DNA from: an uncultured Bacteroidales bacterium | Lineage (GTDB): Bacteria > Bacteroidota > Bacteroidia > Bacteroidales > Paludibacteraceae | Reading direction: 5' to 3' | Assembly (NCBI GenBank): GCA_946616535.1 | Contig: CAMOJA010000004.1 | Coordinates: 62,001-126,000 of the forward strand | Length of the DNA stretch: 64,000 nt | Part shown: piece by piece, positions 43,195-51,513 of the stretch | How the letters are laid out: each line of letters begins with the position of its first letter | How positions within the stretch are numbered: the stretch's first letter is position 1 | The notes under the pieces: model-generated | The model's input: only the letters and a program-made list of their open reading frames with translations | Database searches by the model: none | What the model was told of the DNA's origin: nothing | Position numbers and translations under genes: made by a program

Positions 43195-43787
43195 GATGCG
43201 AACATCTTAACAAGCTTGGTCTTAATCTCTCAGAAGACTGGAATATATCTGACCTTCTCCTTGCCAGCAGGGCAGGGTATCTGGAAGGATTCTCGGAAGA
43301 GCAACTGGACAAACTGAGTGTACTTCAGGAAGCAATCTCAGAGTATGTAAGGACAATCCCGGTGAACGACAAGGTTCAAATCACCAATGCCGATTTAGCA
43401 ACGTTCTATCTCTATCCCATGATGAAGGGACTGGACCACGAAGAATGCTGGATTCTGTTTCTCTCCCGAAAGAATACCATTATCAAGCGGATGCAGATTT
43501 CCAAAGGCGGATTCAGCCAGACTACCATCGATAACAAGCAGATTCTCCGTCACGCACTGCTGCTTGGCGCTCACGGCATAATCATCTCCCATAACCATCC
43601 TACCAATGACCCAAAACCAAGTTTTGCAGACACAAATGCTACCAAGTCTCTTGAGAACGCTTGCCGAGCCGTGGACCTAATGTTGTTTGACCATATCATC
43701 ATTGCAGATTCTCAGTACTATTCTTTCCAGGAAGAGAAGTTGAGCAAGTACAACACTACTGTCCTTAATGCCCTTGCCTCAGCGTAG
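43191..43787 (+). CDS. RadC-like JAB-domain protein
   Basis: 198 residues. A JAB/MPN metalloprotease-like domain is visible from about residue 80 onward. The metal-binding pattern is SHNHPTNDPKPSFADT (about residues 138-153: His, His and a following Asp), with FLSRKNTIIKRMQISKGG upstream. RadC-like proteins are very common on Bacteroidales mobile elements, and no repair role has been shown for them. It lies downstream of the iterons in the mobile element and is coupled to the small gene in front by 4 bp. The N-terminal 75 residues are not the usual RadC helix-hairpin-helix region. Confidence 0.85.
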   Translation: MRCEHLNKLGLNLSEDWNISDLLLASRAGYLEGFSEEQLDKLSVLQEAISEYVRTIPVNDKVQITNADLATFYLYPMMKGLDHEECWILFLSRKNTIIKRMQISKGGFSQTTIDNKQILRHALLLGAHGIIISHNHPTNDPKPSFADTNATKSLENACRAVDLMLFDHIIIADSQYYSFQEEKLSKYNTTVLNALASA

Positions 43788-43840
43788 AGGTGAGGGCAGA
43801 TACAAAAAAGACTGGTCATCATTTGTGAAGCCTGCCTTCT

Positions 43841-44110
43841 TCAGACGCTTGCGGTCATAAAACTTTTTTTAGATTTGTGGAGCATCGTTCTATATGAAAC
43901 CGGTCTGCCTTTTCCGGTTGCCAAGTCCTCCACGAACTCCCGCATCGAGCCCCAGGCCGATTCACACATTCCCTTCGGCCGCTGTCCGTTTTCGGAAATC
44001 CAACTCTGGCCGATGAGCACGTCACATGTATGCAGAATGGGATTCTAATACTTTGCCATAAGGTCCGGATACTCCGTCTTACGGACCGCTGTAATCTTCA
44101 CCTTGTTCAT
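43841..44110 (-). pseudogene. TIGR04076-family protein, pseudogene (nonsense mutation)
   Basis: Reading the minus strand from ATG 44110-44108 gives MNKVKITAVRKTEYPDLMAK, then an in-frame TAG at 44045-44047, then HTCDVLIGQSWISENGQRP and MCESAWGSMREFVEDLATGKG, which match the TIGR04076 family. The family's usual Cys-containing C-terminal part seems to be missing after LATGKG, suggesting an internal deletion too. The start overlaps the stop of the GyrI-like pseudogene (TGATG), so the two were once coupled. Both are broken. Confidence 0.7.
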
Positions 44111-44735
44111 CACTTCACGGGATAACGAATCACTGTTTTAAGTTTGTCCGTGGCCGTTTTTCGCGGATCGGAGAGATAAATCTCATGATGCCGACGTATA
44201 TCGTCAATCGCTATACTTAACCCCTGCAGAGCGGCGAAGACCTTCATCTTGCCGATGGTAATAGGCTCCATATCATAAGAGCCAACGTGCATGCACTCTG
44301 TACGCATCGGCCCTCCTCATAGTGGAAGAACTCAACCTTGGAAAAGTCCGTTTTCTTTTTGCGGGTGGCCTCGGCTACGGCCCAGTCAAAATCGGCCCTG
44401 GTCACGAAGTCCGGTAGCCTGATCATGGAGATGAAGTGGAAATCTTCCTTGTGCGCATAGTTCACTTCACCCTTTTCGGACTACCAGAGGCCCTCCAGCG
44501 GAGGCACAACATAATCGAAGTAACCCTCAATCTGTCGGTCTCCCTTCTTACTCATCTTGATGGTAAAGGCGATACCGTACAGCAGACCGACGGATGCTTT
44601 GTACTCGCTATCCTCATCGTTAGGATTGCCGACGCCACGAACGGCGATATAGTTTGCCGGAGGGACATCCACAAGCGTGGGTGTCACAGGCGGGAGGTAG
44701 AACTCTTTGTATTCTTTCTTGAAGTCAAATGCCAT
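44110..44735 (-). pseudogene. GyrI-like small-molecule-binding protein, pseudogene (stop plus frameshift)
   Basis: Three reading-frame pieces join into one GyrI-like protein of about 205 residues: FDFKKEYKEFYLPPVTPTLV at the N-terminus, FHFISMIRLPDFVTRADFDW in the middle and HHEIYLSDPRKTATDKLKTV at the C-terminus. An in-frame TAG near 44483 (Trp-Trp of the family read as Trp-stop) interrupts the first piece, and an extra 2 nt near 44296-44299 (CAGAG in place of CAG) shifts the frame at VQ|CMHVGSYD. The stop overlaps the start of the downstream TIGR04076 pseudogene. Recent decay is implied, since the remaining sequence is well preserved. Confidence 0.78.
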
Positions 44736-44887
44736 AACACTACTGTTAACAGTAGGCGAATTTAGTCATTTTCTTTGACATTCTCAATCTGTAAGTCGCT
44801 CCGACCGAGTCCCCGTCAGCACATCGGACTGGGCGCTCTGCGCCCGCCCGCTGCACTGCCGTGAACTCCGTCTCCACTCCACGCGCT

Positions 44888-44925
44888 TGGGACCTATGTG
44901 TCGGCAAGCCGACACAAAAGTCCCA
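44888..44925. repeat. Nested hairpin in 330-bp non-coding stretch
   Basis: Outer arms TGGGAC (44888-44893) and GTCCCA (44920-44925) enclose perfect 9-bp arms TGTGTCGGC (44897-44905) and GCCGACACA (44908-44916) with a 2-nt loop. A 6-bp palindrome GGGCGC/GCGCCC lies at 44831-44845. The stretch 44736-45066 has no convincing gene. Confidence 0.7.
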
Positions 44926-45066
44926 CGTCGGAACAGACTCTCGCCACTTGGTCTCTCCGAAAAGCCTCCGCCCCCTCCGGGAAACTACGGCTATTTCTCC
45001 GGCCCAAGCGTAAGAGATTGCTCCACCGCCGCGCTCACAGCGCCCGGCAGGCTCGGCTCAAAACAA

Positions 45067-45975
45067 TTAACCAAGATGAAAAATATCCTTCAGGCGATTC
45101 GCCTCTGCAGATAGTTTGGCTGGATTCTGCTTCTTGAGTTTCATCAGATTCATCAGCTTCCACTGAACAGAAGGATAGTCTTTGAAATAATGGAAGTCAA
45201 AACCGTCCCAGTCAGGTTCGGCCAACTCGAAACTCACCAAGAACGCTTTGTCTTGCGGTGTCATCAATGCATTCACATCGGCAACCAGTTTCGTTCGGGC
45301 CTCCTCATACTCATCATAGGAGAAGGGCACATCCGTCATTCCTTCAAACTGATTGGCCAACGCATCCTTCTGGTCGATTAGGTTGGGTGCAAACGACTCA
45401 TGCAAGGGCCGGTCGCTGCCCAGAAGGCAGAATAGAAGTCCCTCACGAGTTCGCTCGAAAGGATACTCCATGTACTTGACATCGAACAAATCACGCGGAT
45501 GCTGGCGTGAAAGCGCTGCTGCAATCTTACCGCCATACAAAAGCGTCATCGGCACGATGTCGGCCTCGCAGTATAGACCGAATTCTTCCTGAGCTTTCTT
45601 GCACAGGGGTACCGTCGTCAGTACATCACCGCCTACGATTCCGCGCTTTGTCTGGTTCACCTCCACCTTGATCTGCTTCCGCTGATACTCGCAGAGTAGT
45701 TTGCTGGTATTGAGTTTAGGAACGATATGCATTCCCGGGAAAGCCCGTTTCGCTTTAGCCGCTATACTCATAAGATGAGCATTGATATGTGCCAGGCTCT
45801 CCTCCCGGCCTTCCAAAGGGATATAGGTTAGGTCTATATCAACCGAATAGCGAGGTAAATTCCTGACAAACAGGTTAATGGCCGAACCGCCGTGAACGGC
45901 AAAAACCTTTTCTTCCATCACAATGGGTAGGAGCCTTAGCAAAACCTCCACCTTTTCTGCATATTCTCTATTCAT
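45067..45975 (-). CDS. AbiEii-family nucleotidyltransferase toxin
   Basis: 302 residues from ATG 45975; an in-frame TTG at 45984 is less likely. The nucleotidyltransferase core shows HGGSAINLFVRNL and SVDIDLTYIP (GS and DxD of the active site), followed by KIAAALSRQHPRDLFDVKYM, typical of the AbiEii/AbiGii group. In AbiE systems this protein transfers nucleotides and blocks growth, giving phage resistance by abortive infection or plasmid stability. It is preceded by the AbiEi antitoxin gene with an 8-bp overlap. It is carried on a mobile element next to plasmid genes. Confidence 0.9.
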   Translation of the reverse strand: MNREYAEKVEVLLRLLPIVMEEKVFAVHGGSAINLFVRNLPRYSVDIDLTYIPLEGREESLAHINAHLMSIAAKAKRAFPGMHIVPKLNTSKLLCEYQRKQIKVEVNQTKRGIVGGDVLTTVPLCKKAQEEFGLYCEADIVPMTLLYGGKIAAALSRQHPRDLFDVKYMEYPFERTREGLLFCLLGSDRPLHESFAPNLIDQKDALANQFEGMTDVPFSYDEYEEARTKLVADVNALMTPQDKAFLVSFELAEPDWDGFDFHYFKDYPSVQWKLMNLMKLKKQNPAKLSAEANRLKDIFHLG

Positions 45976-46726
45976 AGTCTGCAAGTTCTACAGGAACAAT
46001 CATTTGATACTTACTGATAAAACGTCCGGTAGCGGATATATTCCTCATCCCGCTGCCGAGATTGATTTTACTGAGGTCCAGCGCCCGGAACCAACTGTGC
46101 CCGGCCTTCTCCGCCATATACAGGAGCAGGCGTTTGACCTTTATGGAGGAACAAGCCTCCAAGAGCTGTTGGACCAGGGCAGGTCGCAATGTGGTCATCA
46201 TTTCCATTACATAGTAGCTGTCCAGCAACGAGAACTGCTCCGGGGACAGCAGCAAGCATTCCATAAAGGCACGCTCCGGAGAAGAAATCAGCAGCCCGGA
46301 GCCGTTGTAGTCGTAAATCTCCAGACCAGTTTCCGCACCAAAGGCCGACGTTGTGAAATACTTCACAGTCATATCCCAATCCGTCTTTTCAAACCATCCG
46401 GGCAGGCGGGAATCCTTGTCAGTGAAAAGGAATCCAAGGGGTTTTCCCATCGGCACAAAATGTGAGAACCCCCGAAGGTCTAAAGCGGAAGAGGCTCCCA
46501 CATGACAATGCTTATCAAGTTGACTGTTGTAAGAAGCGACAGCCCCATAGAGAGTGGGCGAACTTCCCGCAATCTTATATACACCTTGCGCCAGCCGTTC
46601 CAGCCAACCGCTGCGGACGTATAACGTCTGTTCCTTCCGGTCTATCCCTTGCCGGGTCATCCAGGAGGAGAATAGAAGCGAATCTCGCGGGACTAAATCC
46701 AAAATCTTCTTTATCTTTGTCGCCAT
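45968..46726 (-). CDS. AbiEi-family antitoxin/transcriptional repressor
   Basis: 252 residues. The N-terminal winged-helix domain (LFSSWMTRQGIDRKEQTLYV then WLERLAQGVYKIAG) is typical of AbiEi, and the C-terminal domain contains ISSPERAFMECLLLSPEQFS, also typical of the family. AbiEi binds inverted repeats in its own promoter, represses the operon and counteracts AbiEii. A well-formed promoter lies upstream (46744-46774). The gene order antitoxin-toxin with an 8-bp overlap is standard. Confidence 0.88.
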   Translation of the reverse strand: MATKIKKILDLVPRDSLLFSSWMTRQGIDRKEQTLYVRSGWLERLAQGVYKIAGSSPTLYGAVASYNSQLDKHCHVGASSALDLRGFSHFVPMGKPLGFLFTDKDSRLPGWFEKTDWDMTVKYFTTSAFGAETGLEIYDYNGSGLLISSPERAFMECLLLSPEQFSLLDSYYVMEMMTTLRPALVQQLLEACSSIKVKRLLLYMAEKAGHSWFRALDLSKINLGSGMRNISATGRFISKYQMIVPVELADYE

Positions 46727-46743
46727 TGTGGTAATATTTACCG

Positions 46744-46774
46744 CAAATATAAACCAAAATATTAATATATCAAA
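46744..46774 (-). promoter_or_regulatory. Promoter of abiE operon
   Basis: On the minus strand TTTG (46774-46771), 19-bp spacer, TATATTTG (46751-46744), full consensus match. The spacer and -7 region contain two related copies of TTGGTTT, which could be the AbiEi operator. Confidence 0.75.
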
Positions 46775-46803
46775 ACCAACTATCTAAGTCTCCTTCTAAG
46801 GAT

Positions 46804-47118
46804 TTACTTCATTTCGACATATTTCTTTGCTTTGGGATATTTTATGTCGATCAGCGTGTCGAAGGCTTCGGCAAGCAGTTCGCCGATTGATCCAGGCCGT
46901 GGAATTCCTTCGGCTTCCATCCATAGCGCTAGGAGTTTTGCCTTCCGATGCACGTCCTTGGGTAACCAGACGGAGCTGTGCCCGGAGCTGATCTCCTTTT
47001 TCTTTCTCACCTTCCTTGGGGGTGGGGTCTCGTGAATCTCCGCCTTAGGTTGTTCCTTCTCTTCTTCAACAGGTCTTGCGCTTCTAAGCTGCTCCCTGAA
47101 ATCATCCAACTGACTCAT
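46804..47118 (-). CDS. Small DNA-binding protein, probable ribbon-helix-helix
   Basis: 104 residues. The first 50 are highly charged (EEEKEQPKAEIHETPPPRK, then RKKKEISSG). Residues about 48-90 fit a ribbon-helix-helix fold: a short strand SSVWLPKD, then VHRKAKLLALWMEAEG and GSIGELLAEAFDTLIDI. No named family was recognised. The striking fact is its upstream DNA: 18 tandem octamers begin inside its start codon (47118-47261), as expected for an RHH repressor or centromere-binding protein on phased repeats. The antitoxin gene lies downstream on the same strand with its own promoter. It might act in partition, in transfer control or both; no ParA-like ATPase is seen nearby. Confidence 0.6.
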   Translation of the reverse strand: MSQLDDFREQLRSARPVEEEKEQPKAEIHETPPPRKVRKKKEISSGHSSVWLPKDVHRKAKLLALWMEAEGIPRPGSIGELLAEAFDTLIDIKYPKAKKYVEMK

Positions 47119-47261
47119 TCTCGTAATCTCTAGATTTATAGTTCTCGTATTCTGTCAATCTCGTAATCTCCAGTTCTGGTAATCTATAGTTCACCAGTTC
47201 TATAGTTCTGGAGTTCTCGTTTTCTCGTAATCTGCTAATCTGGTATTCTTGTAATCAACAG
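47118..47261. repeat. Eighteen phased tandem octamers upstream of RHH-like gene
   Basis: 144 bp read as 18 uninterrupted 8-bp units, from TTCTCGTA (47118) to ATCAACAG (47261). Consensus is [A/T]TCTnGTA; 15 of 18 units begin [A/T]TCT, and all 18 begin [A/T]T. The last six bases of the units vary mainly between nGTA and nTAG. The first base of the array is the last base of the ATG of the 104-residue gene. The array resembles heptad operator/centromere repeats bound by the omega-type RHH proteins, but with period 8. Confidence 0.9.
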
Positions 47262-47393
47262 AGAAAACTCCGGCACAAATGTATGTGTTTTACCTTACTT
47301 TGTCAAATCATATTTGTCAATTTGTTGCAAAATCCTTATGTTTGCAGCACGACTTCGGGAAGGCGTGCGAGATTTGGGCGTTAGTCCAAATTG

Positions 47394-47500
47394 CGAGATG
47401 GGCGTTCGTGTCACGAACGCTGCCCCTCACGGGCCATCTCGTGCGCCTGACGGCGGGCATTGAAGGCTCCGAAGTCGCCTTCTGCGGGCCTTGCGGCCCG
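47394..47500. other. Candidate oriT: nested inverted repeats upstream of mobilisation genes
   Basis: A perfect inverted repeat GCGTTCGTG/CACGAACGC (47402-47410 and 47412-47420, 1-nt spacer) lies within outer arms CGAGATGG (47394) and CCATCTCG (47434-47441). A further GAAGGC/GCCTTC pair lies downstream (47462-47482). The stretch is directly upstream of the mobC-like and relaxase genes, the usual place of oriT in Bacteroides mobilisable elements. The nick site cannot be assigned. Confidence 0.55.
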
Positions 47501-47539
47501 TTTGGAAGAAAATGAGTGTTTGATAGAGGAGTATGGATT

Positions 47540-48001
47540 GTGAGAGAGATTAGAAAACACTATGTCAATGTACGTTTTTCGGATAAGGAATTCGAGAAAC
47601 TGAACACTCTGATGCATCTGTCAGGGTTCAATAACCGCTCAAGATTCATCCGTTATTCTATCCTGCAAAGGAGGGACAGGAGGCGTTTTCTCAGCCGGAA
47701 CGAGGCCAATGTGGCTAAGCAGATTGAGCTGCTTCGCCTGGATCTCAAGCGTATCGGCGTGAACTATAATCAGCGTGTGAAAACGCTAAATCGCCTGGCC
47801 AATATAAATGACAGGCAGGGAAAGGCCATTGTCAATGCCCGGGACATTGAGCATGATATGTCCGAGATGAAGCGCATGATGGACGGGATGGTAAAGACCG
47901 TTGCCGATATCCGGGCATTGGTGCAGGATTCAGTAGAAGGAGATGGTGAAAAGGAAGAGGGAGATGAGAGAGAAAATGAAGATGATGCCGATTGCCCGTA
48001 A
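47540..48001 (+). CDS. MobC-like relaxosome accessory protein
   Basis: 153 residues from GTG 47540; an in-frame GTG at 47516 is an alternative. The ribbon-helix-helix N-terminus reads HYVNVRFSDKEFEKLNTLMH then NNRSRFIRYSILQ, typical of MobC/BmgB-type mobilisation proteins, which bind oriT and help the relaxase. The middle is helical (LLRLDLKRIGVNYNQRVKTL, the conserved MobC motif with G-N-NQ), and the C-terminal 30 residues are very acidic. It is first in the order mobC, ssb, mobA, coupling protein. Confidence 0.85.
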   Translation: MREIRKHYVNVRFSDKEFEKLNTLMHLSGFNNRSRFIRYSILQRRDRRRFLSRNEANVAKQIELLRLDLKRIGVNYNQRVKTLNRLANINDRQGKAIVNARDIEHDMSEMKRMMDGMVKTVADIRALVQDSVEGDGEKEEGDERENEDDADCP

Positions 48002-48055
48002 GACGGGCATCGGCTCAACGATACACCAAAGTTCAACATTTAACCCAAATGCATT

Positions 48056-48361
48056 ATGCAAACGATTTTGATTTCCGGAAACCTTGCCAAGGATTGCGAG
48101 GTTATCCAGGGGAAGGAAGCTACCGAACTGCTTCGCTTCGATGTGGCTGTCAAAGATGGCCATGACAAGGACGAAAAGCCCACCTATTACACCTGCAGGA
48201 TGAAGAAGACCGGCATCGCCGAGTATCTTAAGAAGGGACGATTTGTCTCCATCCTCGGGAGCTTGAAGGTAAATGTCGTTGAAAAAGAGGACAGGACCTT
48301 TGTGAACCTGGATGTCTGGGTGAACAGCCTTGACCTGGCACCGCTCCCGAAGGAGAGCTGA
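48056..48361 (+). CDS. Single-stranded DNA-binding protein, short form
   Basis: 101 residues. An OB-fold of SSB type: MQTILISGNLAKDCEVIQGK, TELLRFDVAVKD, TYYTCRMKKTGIAEYLKKG and VSILGSLKVNVVEK. It ends directly after the OB-fold and lacks the Gly-rich linker and acidic tail of chromosomal SSB, as plasmid- and ICE-borne copies often do. Likely protects the transferred strand or acts during element replication. It is located between mobC and mobA. Confidence 0.85.
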   Translation: MQTILISGNLAKDCEVIQGKEATELLRFDVAVKDGHDKDEKPTYYTCRMKKTGIAEYLKKGRFVSILGSLKVNVVEKEDRTFVNLDVWVNSLDLAPLPKES

Positions 48362-48402
48362 CTGGTCAGCATCTATTCCGTCAATCTGGACCTGCTGTAA
48401 TT

Positions 48403-49584
48403 ATGGTTGTGAAAATCAATGCACCTACTCCGCACTGCTCCACCTGTCTCCAATATAATGAGAATAAGGTGGCGGAAGGAAAGGCTACAGTGGTTTACTG
48501 GCAGGGGCTCGACAACCCTGCCAAACCGCTGGAGACTTTTGATCGCTATGAGCGCGGCAGTAGGCGCTGTGAGAAACCGTCCTTCCATATGTCCATCAAT
48601 CCGTCTGCGACGGACTGGATGACACAGGAGCAGGTAACGGAATTTGTCAAGGAGTTGATGAAGGGTCTGGGCTATGGAAACCAGCCCTTCATCATCTATC
48701 GGCATAACGATATCGACCGCGAGCACTACCATATCGTTTCCGTACGTGTGGATAAGGAAGGCCGGAAAATCAACGACCATCAGGAACACTCCAGATGCCA
48801 GAAGCTACTGAAGGAACTCGCACCCAAGTACGGCTTCACCATCGGCAAAGGTGAAAAGCAAGAGGAAGGTGAGAAGAAAAAGAAGTCCGAAAAAGTGAAC
48901 TACCGGCGATTCGACCCTGCCAAAGGCAACTATATGAAGCAGATTGAGGAGCTGGTAGAACAGGCAATGAAGTATCACTTTACGACCGGCGAGCAGTTCA
49001 AGATGTTGATGCGTCAGTTCGGAGTGGAAATGGATTATCAGGGCAAAGGGTGCAAGACCATAATGACTTTTGCCGGCATCAATCCCAAGGACGGAAAGAA
49101 ATGCACGGCTCCTCTTCCTGCCAGGGACTTGAAGGTGCCGTCCATCGAGGAGATTCAGAAGTACATCGATGAGGCGAAGAAAGAAAAGAGGGACAAAGAG
49201 AAGCAACGTGTAGCCAACTTGGCAAGGATAGCCTTAAAACATGGCACATCAGAGTTGCACACCCGCCGCATTCTGCGAAAGCAAAACATCGGTATCGTAT
49301 TCTCCCGTACAAAGGACGGGAAAATCTTCGGCGTCACTTTCATTGACCATCAGACGCGCTGCGTCTTCAAAAGCAGCGAGATCAAGGGGATTTCAGCCGG
49401 CCAGTTTGAGGAAGCCCGGATGACAAAGTGGCCTCCGGAGGACCGTGATTGGAAGGTTTACGAAGAACCGAAGGAAAAGTCGGTCTCAGAGGAGGCGGCG
49501 GAGACGCTATTGGCAGCCATGGCGGCGGAGCGCAGTCGTCGCGGCGAAGACGAAGATATAATGCGCAGAGGAAGGCACAGATAA
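48403..49584 (+). CDS. Relaxase / mobilisation nuclease (MobA)
   Basis: 393 residues. The N-terminal relaxase domain (about 1-150) contains the candidate catalytic Tyr in CLQYNENKV (Tyr18), SFHMSINPSATDW and the metal-binding His segment IIYRHNDIDREHYHIVSVRV. VNYRRFDPAKGNYMKQIEEL leads into a helical region, and the C-terminal part is charged. It should nick oriT and pilot the strand to the recipient. It is preceded by mobC and ssb and followed 12 bp later by the coupling-protein gene. Confidence 0.92.
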   Translation: MVVKINAPTPHCSTCLQYNENKVAEGKATVVYWQGLDNPAKPLETFDRYERGSRRCEKPSFHMSINPSATDWMTQEQVTEFVKELMKGLGYGNQPFIIYRHNDIDREHYHIVSVRVDKEGRKINDHQEHSRCQKLLKELAPKYGFTIGKGEKQEEGEKKKKSEKVNYRRFDPAKGNYMKQIEELVEQAMKYHFTTGEQFKMLMRQFGVEMDYQGKGCKTIMTFAGINPKDGKKCTAPLPARDLKVPSIEEIQKYIDEAKKEKRDKEKQRVANLARIALKHGTSELHTRRILRKQNIGIVFSRTKDGKIFGVTFIDHQTRCVFKSSEIKGISAGQFEEARMTKWPPEDRDWKVYEEPKEKSVSEEAAETLLAAMAAERSRRGEDEDIMRRGRHR

Positions 49585-49596
49585 AGATTGAGGCGT

Positions 49597-51513
49597 ATGG
49601 ATTCAAGAACAAAACCCATGTTCTCGGCGTTCCTGATATTTGCAGGAGCGCTGACTCTGTTTATGACTTATTATGAGGCGTATCCGTTCTGGTCCGTTGT
49701 AGGATTGAGCGGCAAACTTACCGACACATTGATGCTGGGCATCTACCGGTCGGGAATCCTCCACAACTGGTGGGTTGTCCGCACTGTATGTTTGGGCTTT
49801 TGCACATTGTCCGTGATTGTACGAAGCGGCAGTTCCAAGGAAGCTCAGTGGCAGGAGATTGCCCTTCTTGTCGGGATAGGCCTTGGATTATTCTTCGGGG
49901 GAAAGTTTGCCGGAAACGGACTCCTCTATGTACTGATGACATTGTTTGGATTCGGATTGTACCTGATGGGGACCATTTCCCTGGGCCGGGCCATTCACGC
50001 CATCGGAGCAGGTTCATTGGCCGAGGAGAATGATACTTTCCCTCAGTGCGAGAAACTTATCCAAAACCGATTCAGCATCAATATCCCTACATCCTTCCAA
50101 TATGAAGGGAAGTTGCGTAAAGGCTGGATAAATGTCGTAAATCCATTCCGGGGAACGATGGTCATCGGTACGCCCGGCTCCGGAAAGACGAAATCTGTTT
50201 ATAGGCCTTATATCCGGCAGATGATACAGAAAGGCTATTCGCTCTTTGTCTATGATTACAAGTTTCCGGACCTTACGAACAGTGTGATGAACGAACTACT
50301 GGATAACTACAAGGCATATGGGGATAAGAAGCCGAGGATGTATGTTGTGAACTTCGACGACCCTTTGTATTCACATCGGTTCAATCCTATCCATCCGCGT
50401 TATCTCCAGGACCCTATTGATGCAACGGAGATTGCGGAGGTGATTATGAAAAACGCCAACAAGGACAACGGAAAGGGGGATGACTTTTTCTCATTGTCGG
50501 CACGCTGCTACGTGGATATGCTCATCTGGTTTCTACGTATCTACGAGGGAGGCCGATACTGCACCTTTCCGCATCTGATTGAGTTGATGGGACAGAACTA
50601 CAAGCACGTTCTGTTATTGATGGAGCAGTTTCCGGAACTGGATATCAAGCGAAACACCTTCCAGGATGCCATTACAGACCGGGCTTTTGAACAGCTGCAG
50701 GGCCAGATTGCATCGGCCCGTGTTCCGCTGAACCGCTTTGCCTCAGAAACGCTCTACTGGACGCTCTCAGGTGACGATTTCTCCCTCCAGATTAACGACC
50801 CTGACCATCCGGCCATCGTCTGCGTGGGAAATAATCCGGCACGGCAGCAAGTCTACGGGACTACTCTGGCAATGCTGATGAGTCAGCTTTTCAAGATTAT
50901 CAACAGACCCGGACAAATACGCTGCGGTGTCCTTATCGATGAACTGCCCACCATCTATCTGAAGGGTCTGGACCACCTTATCAATACAGCCCGAAGCAAC
51001 CACGTTGCCGTTGTTATCGGCGCCCAGGATAAGAGCCAGCTGGTGAAGGACTACGACAAGAAGGAGTCTGATGTTATCTTCAATACGGTGGGAAACGTCT
51101 TTGCCGGCGCCGTCAAGGGAGATACGGCCGAAAGCCTCTCAAGATCCTTCGGCAAGACGGAGCGGGAGACCCGTTCCTATCAGGAAAGTGATACCTCAGA
51201 GCATATCACCGTCTCCTTCCAGCAGAGGGAGGTGTTACCGGCCAGTAGCATCGAGGCGCTGTCACAGGGCTCTTTCTGCGGCTACGTGGCCGATGAATTC
51301 CGCCAGAAAATCAATCCGAAGATTTTCTGTGGAGAAATCAACGCCGGAAAAGAAACAACCCACAAGGAAGAAGTCCCGCAGGTCGTTGATGCATCTGAAG
51401 AGTTTGTCAGACAGCAGGTCAGGCTGAATTACGAGCGTATTAAGGTCGAAGTCTATAACCTGTTGTATCAGGAACTGAATAAGCCGAAGGAAGCTACTGC
51501 TCCTTCTTCTTAA
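49597..51513 (+). CDS. VirD4/TraG-type coupling protein
   Basis: 638 residues from ATG 49597; a TTG nine bases upstream is less likely. Several N-terminal membrane segments (about 8-27, 62-80, 85-105, 110-130) precede the ATPase: Walker A GTPGSGKT, FVYDYKFPDLTN, and Walker B VLIDELPTIYLKG, with HVAVVIGAQDKSQLVKDYD. The coupling protein links the relaxosome to a type IV secretion channel. No channel genes (TraE to TraN) are seen here, so transfer must rely on a helper element. Its last 20 nt overlap the convergent XRE gene. Confidence 0.92.
   Translation: MDSRTKPMFSAFLIFAGALTLFMTYYEAYPFWSVVGLSGKLTDTLMLGIYRSGILHNWWVVRTVCLGFCTLSVIVRSGSSKEAQWQEIALLVGIGLGLFFGGKFAGNGLLYVLMTLFGFGLYLMGTISLGRAIHAIGAGSLAEENDTFPQCEKLIQNRFSINIPTSFQYEGKLRKGWINVVNPFRGTMVIGTPGSGKTKSVYRPYIRQMIQKGYSLFVYDYKFPDLTNSVMNELLDNYKAYGDKKPRMYVVNFDDPLYSHRFNPIHPRYLQDPIDATEIAEVIMKNANKDNGKGDDFFSLSARCYVDMLIWFLRIYEGGRYCTFPHLIELMGQNYKHVLLLMEQFPELDIKRNTFQDAITDRAFEQLQGQIASARVPLNRFASETLYWTLSGDDFSLQINDPDHPAIVCVGNNPARQQVYGTTLAMLMSQLFKIINRPGQIRCGVLIDELPTIYLKGLDHLINTARSNHVAVVIGAQDKSQLVKDYDKKESDVIFNTVGNVFAGAVKGDTAESLSRSFGKTERETRSYQESDTSEHITVSFQQREVLPASSIEALSQGSFCGYVADEFRQKINPKIFCGEINAGKETTHKEEVPQVVDASEEFVRQQVRLNYERIKVEVYNLLYQELNKPKEATAPSS

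Noticed and set aside
44887..45137. Plus-strand open frames in the GC-rich stretch near 45 kb
   Set aside because: They run through the nested hairpin and into the antisense of the AbiEii gene; Arg/Pro/Ser-rich shadow composition.
47118..47261. Octamer array considered as a CRISPR array
   Set aside because: Unit length 8 bp with no spacers and no cas genes; the phased pattern fits operator repeats.
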